This document shows, one piece after another, positions 39,001 to 49,556 of a DNA stretch of 64,000 nucleotides. Every line of letters begins with the position of its first letter. Positions within the stretch are counted from its first letter, which is position 1. The notes below the pieces were generated by a model. That model was not told where the DNA came from. It made no database searches and was given only the letters and a program-made list of their open reading frames with translations. Source of the DNA: Trissonchulus latispiculum (Eukaryota; Nematoda; Enoplea; Enoplida; Ironidae); contig JASAND010010634.1 in assembly GCA_030248195.1 (NCBI GenBank), positions 1 to 64,000 of the forward strand, given 5' to 3'. The translations under genes were made by a program, and so were the position numbers.

Positions 39001-42000
39001 AGGAGGTAGACAACCTCCTAGGCAATAAAAAAGGAAAGACTTGACTTATGTCAAACCAAAGAAGAGAACCTTTTTAGAACACTCCTTTTTGGAGTGATAA
39101 GATTACGAAATAAAAAGTAATCTTATAAAAACATTTTCGCTTATAACTGTCTTATTTTTGGGAGTTGAAAAGTCGGGTTTGGCTTTTTGGAATCAGGATC
39201 AAATTCTCTTTCATGTGAGCCCAAGTCATGTTTCCGACCAAAATTACAAAATTTAACCAAATATTAACTAAATATCACTAATTATCATTTATTAACCTTA
39301 TCTAACTACGTACTTAGCTATTCAGTACCTAACATTGAACCATCTTCTAACAATTTGCTATTTTTCAATGGTTTTCAGTGCTGGCATTCTCTATTGGCAC
39401 TTAAATTCCAACTTTGAGAACATAAAAGACCTTTTATTTCTCTAATGAAAACTGGGGAACATTTCTACAATTGGTTATTAGGCATCTCCGACCGGAAAGA
39501 AGGGGTATTGAGAGTCCTATCTCGGACTTAATAAGAGTAACTACCCTTTCAACTGGGATTTGTAATTTAGTGTTAGTAAGGGGATTAGTACAATTAAAGG
39601 CTGTTAAACTTCCGTTAACTATTAAAACTGGTTTCTCAATTGATTTGTGTCCACTGCGTGTTCGATTGCCTTTGCTACTTACTTATTTAATGCTTAAATC
39701 GAAAACCTTAGTCCCTAACTGAATGAATAGTAATTTCTACTTGGCAACTCTGGCAAATCAGGACAAGGCATAACAAAAATACATCCAATAATCTTGAACA
39801 TTGATTCCAATCAGATCAATCATTACCGAACTAGGAACGTTCACCTCCCTTGCAACTGAAGAATTCATTTCTTCGCACGATTCTTTATCTGCCATTTAGT
39901 TTTCAAATTCACTTTTTAACCTTTATAAAACTCCTTTCATTACACATGCCGTTTATCTGTATACTGAAAATTCGGTGGACTGTGAGTGCATGCTTAAACT
40001 TAATTAAAAAGTTTTGGAAAAATGAAATAGCTTCAACAAACATAACGAGTGTGTTATCGCGCTGTCTGCACTTTCTGTGAACTACAATAGATTTGAGCTA
40101 AAGATGAAGAAATTACAATTTTTAAAGAATTTTGTTGTCACTCACACTCGCTTGCCCGCCACTCACTTGAGTTATTGGTTTTTCAGATTCTGCAATGTGC
40201 TTAGATAATTAGTACAATATGCGCGTTGTGCGCAAAAATAGACTTATGAAGCACTTGTAGAGTTTGAGAAATATAAGCAAACCGGAAAAGGCAACTCGCA
40301 AAACGTTTTGAAATTAGTCTACGCTCCAAGCCAGGCCCAGTATAAGCACAAATTCAAACAATACTTTTTAGATAAATATTTTAATATACTATTAACTCAG
40401 CTCACCTGCGACTGTTTGTTGATATTCGTTAAATTCACTGTTAGACGACTCGAAAGTTCTTCCAAAAAGTAAGCTTATAACAGTGTTAACAACGCACACT
40501 TTAAGTGATAAACTGATATCAATGGGAGTTCCTTCATTTTGACCAATATCGTTAATAAAACTATCAATCTAAAACAACTACAGCTATCACAGCTTTACAA
40601 CGGAAACAGCACGACATGCTGTTTACTTCTAGCGAACATAACGTGACTGGGACACCAGCTAATGGACGCTCCGTGTGGGAGGTTTATACCCACAAATTTC
40701 TGCGACGTTCTAACAAGAGTAAGTGATAGCAAGACTACGACACTGGTACTTTTCCTTGTGTAATTGGTCTGTCGCTCGGTACATTAAGGCAGACACCTCG
40801 GGATTGGTGACGGTTAACACTGTTAAACCTTGGATCTATTATTTAAAGATTAGACGGATTGGGGATTTGCCCGAAAAACAATTTTGCCAAAATTGCCGTT
40901 ATTTTATTTCGAGCAACAACTTCCCCAAAACCACTTTGGTTCGCAGTTCGCAGTTTTGCGGAAGGACATTTTCTTGGCTTTGGCTAAAAAAGTTCCAGAC
41001 TCGAGCAAATTCAATGCAACGTTGCAAAATTTAGTGTTGCCGTGAATTTGGCGAATTTTCCGAAGCATTCAGACCCGTTAAGGCAAATCTAAAAAATGCC
41101 CTCGGCCAACACGCCCTTTATTGTGGGGCAGAAAAAACGAATTTTGGCTGCTTTACAGCTTTGAGAAATCGATGTTTAACGATTGATGGTTTGTATTTAG
41201 CAGGTATGTCAGAAATATTTAGCTAGTTTTTCTGCTGATTCTAGTAGTTTTACAAACTCATGTGAGCCATACCTGAACGGGAGCTCAAATTTCACTGACC
41301 CTTGTGGAAGCAAATTTGGGTACCCCTTGTGAGAGCGAATGTTTTTAGGAGTAATTTTGAAAGCGGTTTTTAAGCGATTTTTGCTATTTTTGAACAAAAG
41401 ACTGCTATTTTTTAGTAGAAACGCATTTTTCGGACGTTTTTTTGCAGAAAATAGTGATTTTAAGTAAAAAATTAGCCCTTGTGGGAGCAATGTTGCGACC
41501 ATTTGTGGACGACTCCACCGAGGGGGGGGGGAATTTCCCCCCCTTTCCCTCCCTTGTCCACCTATGATGTGAACGCTGATTATAAGCTTTAAAATGATGT
41601 ATAGAGCTCTTTCCAACTCCCAAATGTGTAAATTGCAGCGTTTCAAAAATCACTACACACCACAACCTTAAGTGGATCCATTTTTGGTCAGTTTTTTCTG
41701 CTTTCTCGAATATCGCTAATTTTACATATTTTATTGTCCAAACGGTATTTTTAACGAGCTTTTAAAATTAAAAAATTAAAATCAGCTCTACGGTTAACGA
41801 GTAAAAATTCAGTAAGTTTATTTATCAAAAATGACCACACAAAAGGATACCCCCATGTTATGATAAGCAAGCATTGTTTACATTACTTCAAGGACAGGAT
41901 AATCTGAAGAAAACTTAGGTGAAAGCGAATATTACAGTTTTTGAGCATCTACAACAATGTTATGCCTTCGACTAAGGCATGTACTGGATCTAGCAGAATT

Positions 42001-42746
42001 ACTTCATACTGTATCCGCTCCTCAATGACTGATTTTCCAAATCCCAAATCACGCAATACTTGCAAAGTAAATCGCCTATGTTCCTTTTGTTCAGGACCAT
42101 CATTTATGACCAGACCATATGCTCCACCTATATTTGGAGGAAACAATCTAAGTTGGAAGCCAGTTTTACAGCCTTTACGATTTTGCAATAAAATTAGAAT
42201 GCTGAATTATAGACTTGACAAGTAATGACTTGTAAACCTTAAGTGAATATAATTCTTAATCTTCTTTTCTCCTTAAAAAGGATATTTCGCTACATGTTTC
42301 AATGAAACCTATATATATAGATAGATTTTTCTATAATGTCACTCCATAAACAGCTGGGGCATAACTGTAAATATCTTATTTATCATAACTTATCTTACAA
42401 TAAAAGTAATGAATGTTAAGCGTTGGAACTTACGTTGTACCCGCCTAAATGCATACTGATTTGGACGTCCGGAAAAATTATCCGCTTGCGTAATCAGGGC
42501 TTCCTTTACTACATCGATAGTATTCAGCGATATCACTAACTGACTTCCAAAATACATACGGTAGATGGATCCGTACTTTTTGGCCCATTCACTCATAGTG
42601 TTGAATGGAGCATCATCCTTAAAAATTGTTAAATTGCCAATGATTGGCCAACTGAATGGTCCAGGTGGCAAACCGCTAGGTTCCCTAAACCACGTATATA
42701 ATATGCCCAAAATTGCCACTATTGCAGCGATCAAAGCTGGAAGCAT
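29557..42746 (-). CDS. CYP-A: cytochrome P450, CYP2-clan type, six coding exons
   Basis: Predicted membrane-anchored haem monooxygenase of the endoplasmic reticulum; substrate unknown. Coding exons, in order: 42434-42746, 42003-42127, 40406-40568, 32666-32836, 30584-30783, 29557-30069, joined by GT-AG introns, total 494 codons. Motifs: N-terminal hydrophobic anchor (residues 3-19), proline hinge LPPGP (26-30), I-helix AGFETT (299-304), ExxR as ESQR (354-357), FDPNRF (407-412), haem loop FSLGRRACLG (434-443, Cys441). No internal stop or frameshift is seen. The start is set at 42746 because it aligns with CYP-B and sits just after an acceptor-like TTTTAG; an in-frame ATG at 42767 would add 7 residues. 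Intron 3 is 7.6 kb and full of repeats. CYP-B lies upstream on the same strand. Confidence 0.92.
30584..30783 (-). CDS. CYP-A coding exon 5
   Basis: 200 bp. Encodes ESYRDYTEAFLKRKRKLE and the I-helix LADMFVAGFETTVTT, whose Glu-Thr pair is the oxygen-activation motif. Donor GTATTT at 30578-30583, phase 0. Confidence 0.9.
31113..31168. repeat. 28-bp tandem duplication in CYP-A intron 4
   Basis: Two adjacent 28-bp units (31113-31140, 31141-31168), each containing TTGACTGAC and TAAGAAACTAA. Intron 4 (30784-32665) shows nothing else recognisable. Confidence 0.8.
32666..32836 (-). CDS. CYP-A coding exon 4
   Basis: 171 bp, acceptor TTTTAG at its 5' side (32837-32842), donor GTAGGC at 32660-32665. 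Encodes the F-G region with FLPFLQYIIPDGLGMKK and FLLKQIKQHEEEIDFET. Confidence 0.88.
34527..34930. repeat. Two-unit tandem repeat, about 205 bp per unit
   Basis: Units begin at about 34527 and 34741. Both contain AAAAAGAATGTTAAG, TTTAGGTCCCGTATTCAATT and CTGATTCTGATCC, with roughly 75-80 percent similarity by eye. Confidence 0.75.
36567..36626. repeat. 30-bp tandem duplication
   Basis: Two 30-bp units (36567-36596, 36597-36626), each CTTGAACAA...CTTAACTACGTATT. Confidence 0.8.
37955..38104 (-). repeat. Array of GGCC-tetraloop-GGCC hairpins
   Basis: Four mini-hairpins with stem GGCC/GGCC at 37955-37966, 38026-38037, 38059-38070 and 38093-38104, spaced 33-71 bp. On the minus strand the loops read TTCT, TTCG, TTTC and TTCG. 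Intervening sequence is A-rich. A degenerate fifth copy follows near 38124. Confidence 0.8.
38243..39126 (-). repeat. Run of consecutive perfect hairpins
   Basis: Perfect stems with short loops: 38243-38252/38257-38266 (10 bp, loop CGAA), 38363-38371/38374-38382 (9 bp), 38420-38427/38440-38447 (8 bp), 38896-38902/38917-38923 (7 bp), 38926-38935/38948-38957 (10 bp), 38979-38984/38990-38995 (6 bp), 38999-39007/39013-39021 (9 bp), 39080-39085/39091-39096 (6 bp), 39097-39106/39117-39126 (10 bp). Stem sequences differ from one another, so this is not one repeated unit. Confidence 0.85.
40406..40568 (-). CDS. CYP-A coding exon 3
   Basis: 163 bp, in frame throughout, acceptor at 40569-40570 after a short pyrimidine tract, donor GTGAGC at 40400-40405. 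Encodes the E-F region, with NDIGQNEGTPIDISLSLKVC and LLFGRTFESSNSEFNEYQQ. Aligns base for base in length with CYP-B exon 3 and the orphan exon at 46494-46656. Confidence 0.88.
41200..41560. repeat. Repeat patch with CCCTTGTGNGAGC motifs in CYP-A intron 2
   Basis: Motifs CCCTTGTGG/GAGAGC recur at 41279, 41323 and 41476. A TTTTTAAGCGATTTTT core near 41369 also occurs at 46025-46040. The open frame across it (41209-41646, minus) is low-complexity Lys/Phe/Leu and not convincing. Confidence 0.45.
42003..42127 (-). CDS. CYP-A coding exon 2
   Basis: 125 bp, preceded by an AG acceptor (42128-42129), with donor GTAATT at 41997-42002. Encodes GAYGLVINDGPEQKEHRRF and LRDLGFGKSVIEERIQYE, the substrate-recognition/C-helix region including the Glu-His-Arg-Arg-Phe (WxxxR-equivalent) block. 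The usual C-helix Trp is replaced by Glu/Lys positions here and in CYP-B. Confidence 0.88.
42434..42746 (-). CDS. CYP-A coding exon 1
   Basis: 313 bp: membrane anchor, proline hinge LPPGP, WPIIGNL block, and the B/C region to FRRVQ. The donor GTAAGT occupies 42428-42433. It ends in phase 1, as does CYP-B exon 1. Confidence 0.9.
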
Positions 42747-42750
42747 TGCT
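42747..42750 (-). promoter_or_regulatory. Splice-acceptor-like site just upstream of the CYP-A start
   Basis: On the minus strand TTTTAG then CA immediately precedes ATG 42746-42744. CYP-B has the same arrangement (ATTTAG, CAGC, ATG). Both suggest a 5' UTR intron and support the downstream Met as the start. Confidence 0.45.
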
Positions 42751-42784
42751 AAAACAAACATAAGCATACTGCATAGGCCCTATT

Positions 42785-43320
42785 TCGTTAAAGGTTAAAC
42801 GGATTAGATTAAAATTAATCCGCATTAAAGAAATAGCACCTCGGATTAAACAGATTATGATTTAACACATCGAGTTAAACGAGATAATTAAATTCAATAT
42901 TATTTCTTTAATGCACATAGGATTAAAATTTTAATCTAATCCTGTCGTTTTATTCACTCTTCGATTAAAAAGTCAACGAATTTAGTTTTAATCCGATCTG
43001 ATTATCCGCTGTTTCTTTAAAGATTAATTTTAATCCGTGTAATCCGTGTTTATGTTTTTCAACTGGTTTTTTAGTAGTCGTGCAGGAATGCGGACTAAAC
43101 GAATTATAAGTTGGTGGCTTAAAAGTTTTAATCGGTGTTTCTTTAATGGCGAAAAAATGGAACAAAATTAACTCGTTTAGCTCGCGGATTCAAAATGGTC
43201 GGCCTAAACGAGTTAATTTTAGTCCGTTTAATCCATAATTAAAGAAATTGCAAATAAAATTTTAAGCCGGCTGATTTTTAATCTGTTTAATCCGACCAGT
43301 TTAATATTTAAAGAAATAAA
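42785..43320. repeat. GGATTAAA/TTTAATCC-rich repeat just upstream of CYP-A
   Basis: More than ten GGATTA or TAATCC motifs in both orientations and several ATTAAAGAAAT/ATTTCTTTAAT blocks, so the unit is largely self-complementary, as in a fold-back MITE. A second patch with the same words lies at 61660-61935, upstream of CYP-B. Confidence 0.65.
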
Positions 43321-45885
43321 TGCTTATGGATAAATATTTCAAGTAAATATAATAAATATATAATAAATATTATATGATCAATATAATAAATATTTCAAGT
43401 AGAGATAAAATAATTTTATTAAAAGTTTACAATTATCTATAGAATGCTGTCAAAAATATTACAATTAATTTTCAAAATGCCTGCACTTCAACTATTACTA
43501 TAATGTTCATATTAGCATATTCATAATATCAGATTTTCAATAAACACATCATTCGTAAATGAAGCGTTCAGACATGACGCTCAGTGGCACGACCAGATAT
43601 TCGTGCATTCGTCGAAGTCAATATGTTTTGACTCGATCTGACATTTTCCAAGTACTAAACACAGTTGGAAAGGGGTCGCAATTAAACGACCACTGTCGCC
43701 AACACATGCGAACCTTGGACCCTAGGCCAGGAAACGCGACAGTAGTATGTTGCATTCATTTCACCATAATCCCACTTCTAACAGTTACCTAACAAGTCCC
43801 TCTCATCCCACTTTGCCAACCCTATGCAACTCAGTACAGAGAATACAGACTTCTATGCTTGTACTTTGACGTTGTTCAATGTTATTCTCAAGACAGTTTG
43901 TGAGCTCAGTGCAGCTCAGTGTGAGCTTGTAGCTGGATGGAGTGACTCTTATTGAGGACTAATAACAAAGCGACCTCAACAGCGGCAGGACCAACAAACG
44001 AAAAAGACGACACGTCCAGGAATAAATTTTAACTTTAACTAAAGCAGAAACAAGCATGCCTAACTTAGCAATAACCGTACGTCACGTTCAGAACGTTCAT
44101 AGCAAGGTAACAGGCAGACTATGACGAATTTGAGTCGGAAGCGAGCACCGACTGTTGAGGTAGATTCAAGCTGAGAGGGATCTGGAAACCAGCACACATC
44201 GGCAAATTTTGGCAATTCTGAGCATCTCAGACAGTCCTAATGACCAGAAGCAGAACAACAAGGTGTACATTGCAGCGGACATCATAATGATGAGGCAGAC
44301 ACTGAAGTACAACCAAGAGTCCGAATTGAACAAATTTCGTTCACTGCCAGCGCTGCAAGGTGTTCATCGACGATCCAATTATTGATTTAATTTTGACAAA
44401 ACAAATATCATATAAGGAACATTATTCTACTGAAGAAACCCTCAAACGCGCCATCGAAAGAATTTTAATTTGGACACGTTGATACTACCTGTGAAGACGA
44501 CGGAACAACAATACAACAACAACAGAATTGGAGTAAGAGACGAGGTTGAAGACGTGTCTACAAGCTCTTAGTTTGCAAGTATGCTCAGAGTAGGCTCGGT
44601 GTAAGTTCATGCTACGCTCTGAGCTGACTTAGTTACTCAGAGGATAAACATTGTGGTATTGGGATAATAATTTTCCATAAAATATCCTGACCGTAGTTGC
44701 GTAAGTTTGCTAGATGAAAACGAAAATATGAAATAGAAAATGCTTGCGTGCATATAAAATCAAGACTAATGGTATTAGAGTCACCATCTTGTCCTTGACC
44801 AGCCCATTGGTAGTGGTAAGTTAAACTTTAAGTCACTCAACCCAGATTGTGTATAATATATGAGTATTGCCGGTGTTATAACATTGTATATGCCGGTTCA
44901 TATTAAACTCGTCTAATAACCGCTAAGAAAAACTTAAGCAATCTCAGGAGCTTAGACGCTTGGAAGCCCAAGATTGATACAGTTACAGATTCATAGACCT
45001 GGTGTTTTAATAACTTAATCTGTTTTGCCACCACTTGTTTATTAGTAAAATTCAGCAGAAGGTTCAATTAACTAAATTTTATTAAATAAAATTGAACGCA
45101 ATTAGATAATCTTTAAAATTAAACTCTTAAATTTAGTTCGACAACATTCTAATAAGGGGTGGTCTTCCTTCAGTATATCACACAATTTTGCTTTATTTTG
45201 GGGTAATTAAAAAGACTATTATTTGGGAACAATCGCTAAGTTGCATAGGAACGGTAAAACTCAAGCATACTAATTATTCTTGCATCTTGCATCAGTCAAG
45301 AGTTTAAAGTAGCGGGCACGTTTAGACAACAAAAATGCTGTCGTTGATTAGATATCAGTTTTCAGGGAAGGCTTGAACAAAAAATTGTTTTCGTAAACCT
45401 TAAAACAGTTTTTGGAGCAGGTTTAATCCAAAAAAATGGTTTCGTAAATCTTACAGTAAACTATTTGGGTTAAACATTTCAATTTTCCTGCATTAGCAGT
45501 TAGCTTTTTGTATGAGCACAAAGTTTTTTGAAAAAGTAAACTTGAACTTAAACTTAAACTTAAACTAGACTTAACATGCCTAATGTGACTCATGTGACTG
45601 AACAGAGAGTTAGCGAAAATTTCCATTGTCAGCGTTGTCAGATGAAAGGAAACTGCTGCTACAAACGTTGCCGTTTCGAATGAAGTGTGGGTATATGCCC
45701 GAAAGTCGTTCGGAAATTTGTTGACCTTACCGGAACTTTGCAGATTGTGACGGCCTTGTACGAAGTTCCACGGAAAGTTGGTGTCGTATTTGGTGTCGTA
45801 ACTTTAGTATCGTAGACCGTAATTTTAGTCATTTGTCCGAATTACAAATTTATTAATACACTCACACACATTACCACGGTGTCTA
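43321..45885. other. Intergenic sequence between the P450 genes
   Basis: An AT-only patch (43330-43400), then ordinary sequence with no recognised gene. The 43800-44600 stretch is less AT-rich and could be an old element, but no conserved frame is seen. Confidence 0.4.
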
Positions 45886-46215
45886 ATTCTGGGGGTCTAC
45901 CCCGACCTCGGCGAGGGGTCTACCCCTGAAAAATTCCAAAATTTTTTAACGGGGTCTGCCCCGAAATTAGCAAAACTTGCGAATTTTTAACGTTTTTGAC
46001 CAAACATTACTAAAAAATGACAACTTTAAGCGATTTTTAAGAAATTTAATGAAAAAATCGCTAAAATTTGCTAAAAATTACCTATTTTTGGTAAAAATCG
46101 CAGAGGGGTCTACCCTTTTTTCTTTCTGAACGAGAGGGTCTGCCCTTGTTTCCTTTTTGCTGAGGGAGTCTGCCCGTTTTTTGTCGGTCTGTGGGGGTTT
46201 GCACCCCCGCATTCC
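45886..46215. repeat. Repeated GGGGTCTRCCCC hairpins
   Basis: Copies at 45891-45904, 45915-45926, 45951-45962, 46104-46115, 46135-46147 and 46163-46174, plus a different hairpin GGGGGT/ACCCCC at 46193-46208. The middle (45963-46095) is A/T-rich with repeated AAATCGCTAAAA-type words. Non-coding. Confidence 0.75.
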
Positions 46216-46493
46216 CCCCACGTTATCCTATAGACGCACATTTATGCCTCCGATATAACCATCATTACTACTAAGACCTTATTGACAAAAATATACACAG
46301 TACACACCTATAACGCCAACAATCACTTCTATAGCGAAGAACGCGCGGTTTCAGCTTGATGTCTGTATGCCTCCTCTTCCCTATGTTCCTCAACTTTGCT
46401 AACTTTCTTCAATTCTCAAATGGCCAAATTGGTTTGGACTGACCAACAACACGAACTGACATTGAAGGATTAACTTTCACAAGTACTTAGTAC

Positions 46494-46656
46494 CGCCAAT
46501 TATTTCTTGGTATTTGTTAAATTCTTTGTCGGCTGGGTTAAAAGATTTACCAAATAGCAAACTCGGGGTTATGTTGACAACACACACTTTCAGTGGCAAG
46601 CTGATGTCAATGGATATGTCTTCGTTTTGACCAATTTCTTCAATCAAGCTCACTGT
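46494..46656 (-). pseudogene. Orphan P450 exon 3, structurally intact
   Basis: 163 bp, exactly the length of exon 3 in CYP-A and CYP-B. It has an upstream TTTTAG acceptor and a downstream GTACTA donor, and one open phase-0 frame encoding IEEIGQNEDISIDISLPLKV and LLFGKSFNPADKEFNKYQ. It lies 2.4 kb downstream of the CYP-B stop and 3.7 kb upstream of CYP-A. No companion exons are nearby. It is closer to CYP-B exon 3 at its start (EEIGQ). It is either the remnant of a deleted intermediate gene or a duplicated cassette. Confidence 0.88.
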
Positions 46657-46802
46657 CTAAAACATGAACGCGAGAAACTGTGACACCTTAGCAGTTAAAG
46701 TTAATAGATTTTCATATGTCAACCCTCTTTGGATGAGCCCGTCCTCTCAAAAGTCCGTCACATCAAAGTGGGTCCTCAAGGTTGACTCTCATTTGCGCAC
46801 AC

Positions 46803-47512
46803 GGCGTATCCCCAGTTTGTCAATTCCCCCAGTTTGTCAACTCCCCAGTTTGTCAACTCTAATCCCTATAATTAAGATTGTCCCCAGTTTGTCAACTCTT
46901 CTTCATGCCATCCCCACTTACTCCTGTTTGAAATAATTAGTTTTTCTTAGGGGGAACAGCTTTAACTTTCACAAATAATTTTAGTTAATTTAAACAGAAA
47001 TATTATTTATGTATTTAATCATCTGCAAGATCTGAACTGGAAAGCATCAATTGATTACAAACTCTAAAAATTAAATATTTGTAAAGATACTGAAAAATTT
47101 ATTCTGAGTTTAAAATAAATTTAAATCTAATAAAACTTGAAATTATTTTCTCAGTTGGTGTTGGTGATTTCCATGTCAAATCTTATTTATGACTAGAAAT
47201 TAAATATTTCGGTTTAAATTAATGAACCAAAATTAATACGTTTTTAAAGTTAAAACTTTACTTTAGTCAGTGTAAAGCAAGTCCCCCCTAAGAAAAGCTA
47301 ATTATTTCAAACAAGAGTTGACAAGGTGGGGATGGCATGAAAAAGAGTTGACAAAATGATGCCTTATAAAATTGTTGACTAAGTGGGGATGCACTGAAAA
47401 AGAGTTGATAAACTGGGGACAACCTTAATTATAGGAATTAGAGTTGACAAACTGGGGAGTTGACAAACTGGCGAATTGACAAACTGGAGAATTGACAAAC
47501 TGGGGACAAACC
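46803..47512. mobile_element. Fold-back element with 8-bp target duplications
   Basis: GCGCACAC directly repeats at 46795-46802 and 47513-47520. The enclosed 710 bp has inverted ends whose outer parts consist of tandem copies of GTTGACAAACTGGGGA (four or so on the left in complement, eight or so on the right), then a matching inner block (about 46920-46955 against 47283-47316). The centre is AT-rich with no transposase. The 8-bp duplication with GG ends fits Merlin- or hAT-like mobilisation; the family is not settled. Confidence 0.8.
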
Positions 47513-47520
47513 GCGCACAC

Positions 47521-49043
47521 ATGTGTTAATTATAATAAGTCACTCTATGCTAAAGAATCCCGTTTGCGCGCAATTCTAATTTGGGTTTTATTGAATTAGG
47601 AATACGAGATACTTCTTCAGAGATTAACAGACAACATGTGAATTTAACGTTACACATTTATACACCTGCAATAAGCAAAGTAGAAATACCTTTAAAACCA
47701 CTAAATCATCAAATAGTTTAACAAATATTTATTAATTAAACGTATTTAAACAAACAATCATTAATTAAACACATATTCGTTTAGCAAGATTACAGCAATT
47801 GTATACATTTTTGCATTAAGCAATGCGGTTGCAAATTCTAAACAACTAGAACTCAAACTAGATCTTAACCTAAGAAATGTTGAACATTGACACTTGTCAA
47901 TGAGCACAAGATCACTATATTGGCATGTGTATCTATGCATACAGCCGTTCCTCGATATCGAATGCTGCCTGGTCACGGCAAAACTAATACCCGTCAGAAC
48001 TTAAGTTTACATACTCTTCGCTGTGTTTGAAGACTTAAGACAATTTATGTGTTGATAATGCCTTTAGATTTTTATTCAAAATTGGACTTTAAGCGACAAT
48101 CGTACGATAATTCAGCTCTTAATCAGAGGAATTTCACTGCAGAATTTCAGCATAAACTCCTCCACCACAACTCAGCCATATTACTTCACTTCTAAAATTC
48201 AGTCTGAGAACTGTTCCACTATGTACACGAGAACTGTTCCAGAAATCATTATTAATAGTAATAAGAATCTAGTAATTTTTGAATTGAATTGAATCTGTAT
48301 TGAATTGAATTTTAATTGCAGTCCATGTTTTCAGAGTTTTGGTTGGATTTATAAATTTTTCAAGGAGTGATCATTTTCATTAGTGTTGTTAGAACCGTAC
48401 GTCTACTTAAAGGATATGAACAGATTACAAGTCCCAAAAATTTACGTGAATGAAGCTGCCAAGTTTTGTTCCATAATGTAACGGCAGTCACATTGTAATT
48501 TCTTTATTGGAAATTGCAACATTGACAGCAAAGGCAAAAACTAGGATTACGCGAAATAAACTGGTTTTGCGAACGGTTTATTCTAAGTTCGAAATCTGAA
48601 TGCTTGCTTATTCAGTAGAAGCATTATTAATACACAGTTCTATACTCTGCTGTATCATTAACTGTGTAAGTTTGTGAAAAACATACTCTTAAAACCGATA
48701 ATAGTAGACCTGCTGCGTTGTGACGCAGCAGGAAAACTCTACTAGCTTTCAAAGGTTCAGCGTTTGTAGTCAAAACAAAGAAAAACCATATGCATAATGC
48801 TATTTGCTAAATCGTATATTCAGCCAGAAAGTATTCGTTTTGTTTAAATCACATAAGATGATTTTAATTTGAGACAGTTCCTAATTATTGAAAATATACT
48901 TAAGTTTGTCTACTCTGCCATATAGGGAACATAAACTAAAGGTATAATAACTGTCTCTGCCATGATGATACTAAAGTGTTACTAAAAATCATAATAGCCA
49001 CGCAATTACTTGCAAGCATTGTAATGTAAAATTTGCAAAATGT
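47521..49043. other. Interval downstream of CYP-B
   Basis: No gene recognised. No clear AATAAA lies close to the CYP-B stop. Sequence is AT-rich with scattered short direct repeats only. Confidence 0.4.
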
Positions 49044-49556
49044 TTATCTTCGATTTAGGACCAATTCGAATAGACGAGGAGCCAGGGTTAGGCCAAACCG
49101 TGGTGTTAGATCGGGCTTCTTTCCATTAGGCATGCTGATCTTGAAGGTGTGGAAGAAGGACGTGAAAATCAAAAATAACTCCATTCGTGCCAAAGTTTCC
49201 CCCAGGCAGGCTCTGCGGCCCAAGGAAAATGGAATCAAAGCTTCTTTACGGTCGTGTAGAACTTCTTCTGTATTCCCCTCAATTCCGGGCATAAATCGGT
49301 TGGGATCAAACTTTTCGGGACTCTGAAATATTTTCGGATCCCTCATCACTTCCCAGTGATTTATGATAACCACTGTGTCGGCTGGTATCTGGTATCCCAG
49401 TAGATTGGCGGGTTCATAGTTACGGTGAAATACACCCAGTGGGATTATGTTGGCCAATCTTTGACACTCCATCAAAACAGCATTTACGTATGGCAATTTA
49501 CCTCTGTCATCCCACCGAGGACTTCCCCCGACTTCGGTAGTAATTTCTTGATACAC
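49044..49556 (-). CDS. CYP-B coding exon 6
   Basis: 513 bp including TAA. Holds ECQR, HRNYEPANL, FDPNRF and the haem loop FSLGRRACLGET, ending FELVLNRR. The acceptor is at 49557-49558. Confidence 0.93.
   Translation of the reverse strand: MYQEITTEVGGSPRWDDRGKLPYVNAVLMECQRLANIIPLGVFHRNYEPANLLGYQIPADTVVIINHWEVMRDPKIFQSPEKFDPNRFMPGIEGNTEEVLHDRKEALIPFSLGRRACLGETLARMELFLIFTSFFHTFKISMPNGKKPDLTPRFGLTLAPRLFELVLNRR

Larger units (their letters stand above)
33000..40380 (-). mobile_element. Element A: non-coding hairpin-rich repeat family in CYP-A intron 3
   Basis: Most of the 7.6-kb intron 3 (32837-40405) is repeat-derived and has no supported coding frame. It shares with CYP-B intron 5 (element B), in inverted orientation, an identical 30-bp block (35060-35089 against 53648-53677), a GCCGGCA...TGCCGGC hairpin (37485-37507 against 51600-51621) and a module around CTCATGTAAAC and CGGAAACTCC. 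With the LTR at 20098-20854 it shares the palindrome GTGGGGTCCCCAC (37588-37600); TGTAGCGG, the LTR start, recurs at 34282. The true element ends are not resolved, so the coordinates given are the outer limits of repeat-like sequence. Confidence 0.6.

Noticed and set aside
41209..41646. 145-codon frame in CYP-A intron 2
   Set aside because: Low-complexity Lys/Leu/Phe composition over a repeat patch; no domain recognised.
49033..49326. 97-codon plus-strand frame
   Set aside because: Antisense of CYP-B exon 6.
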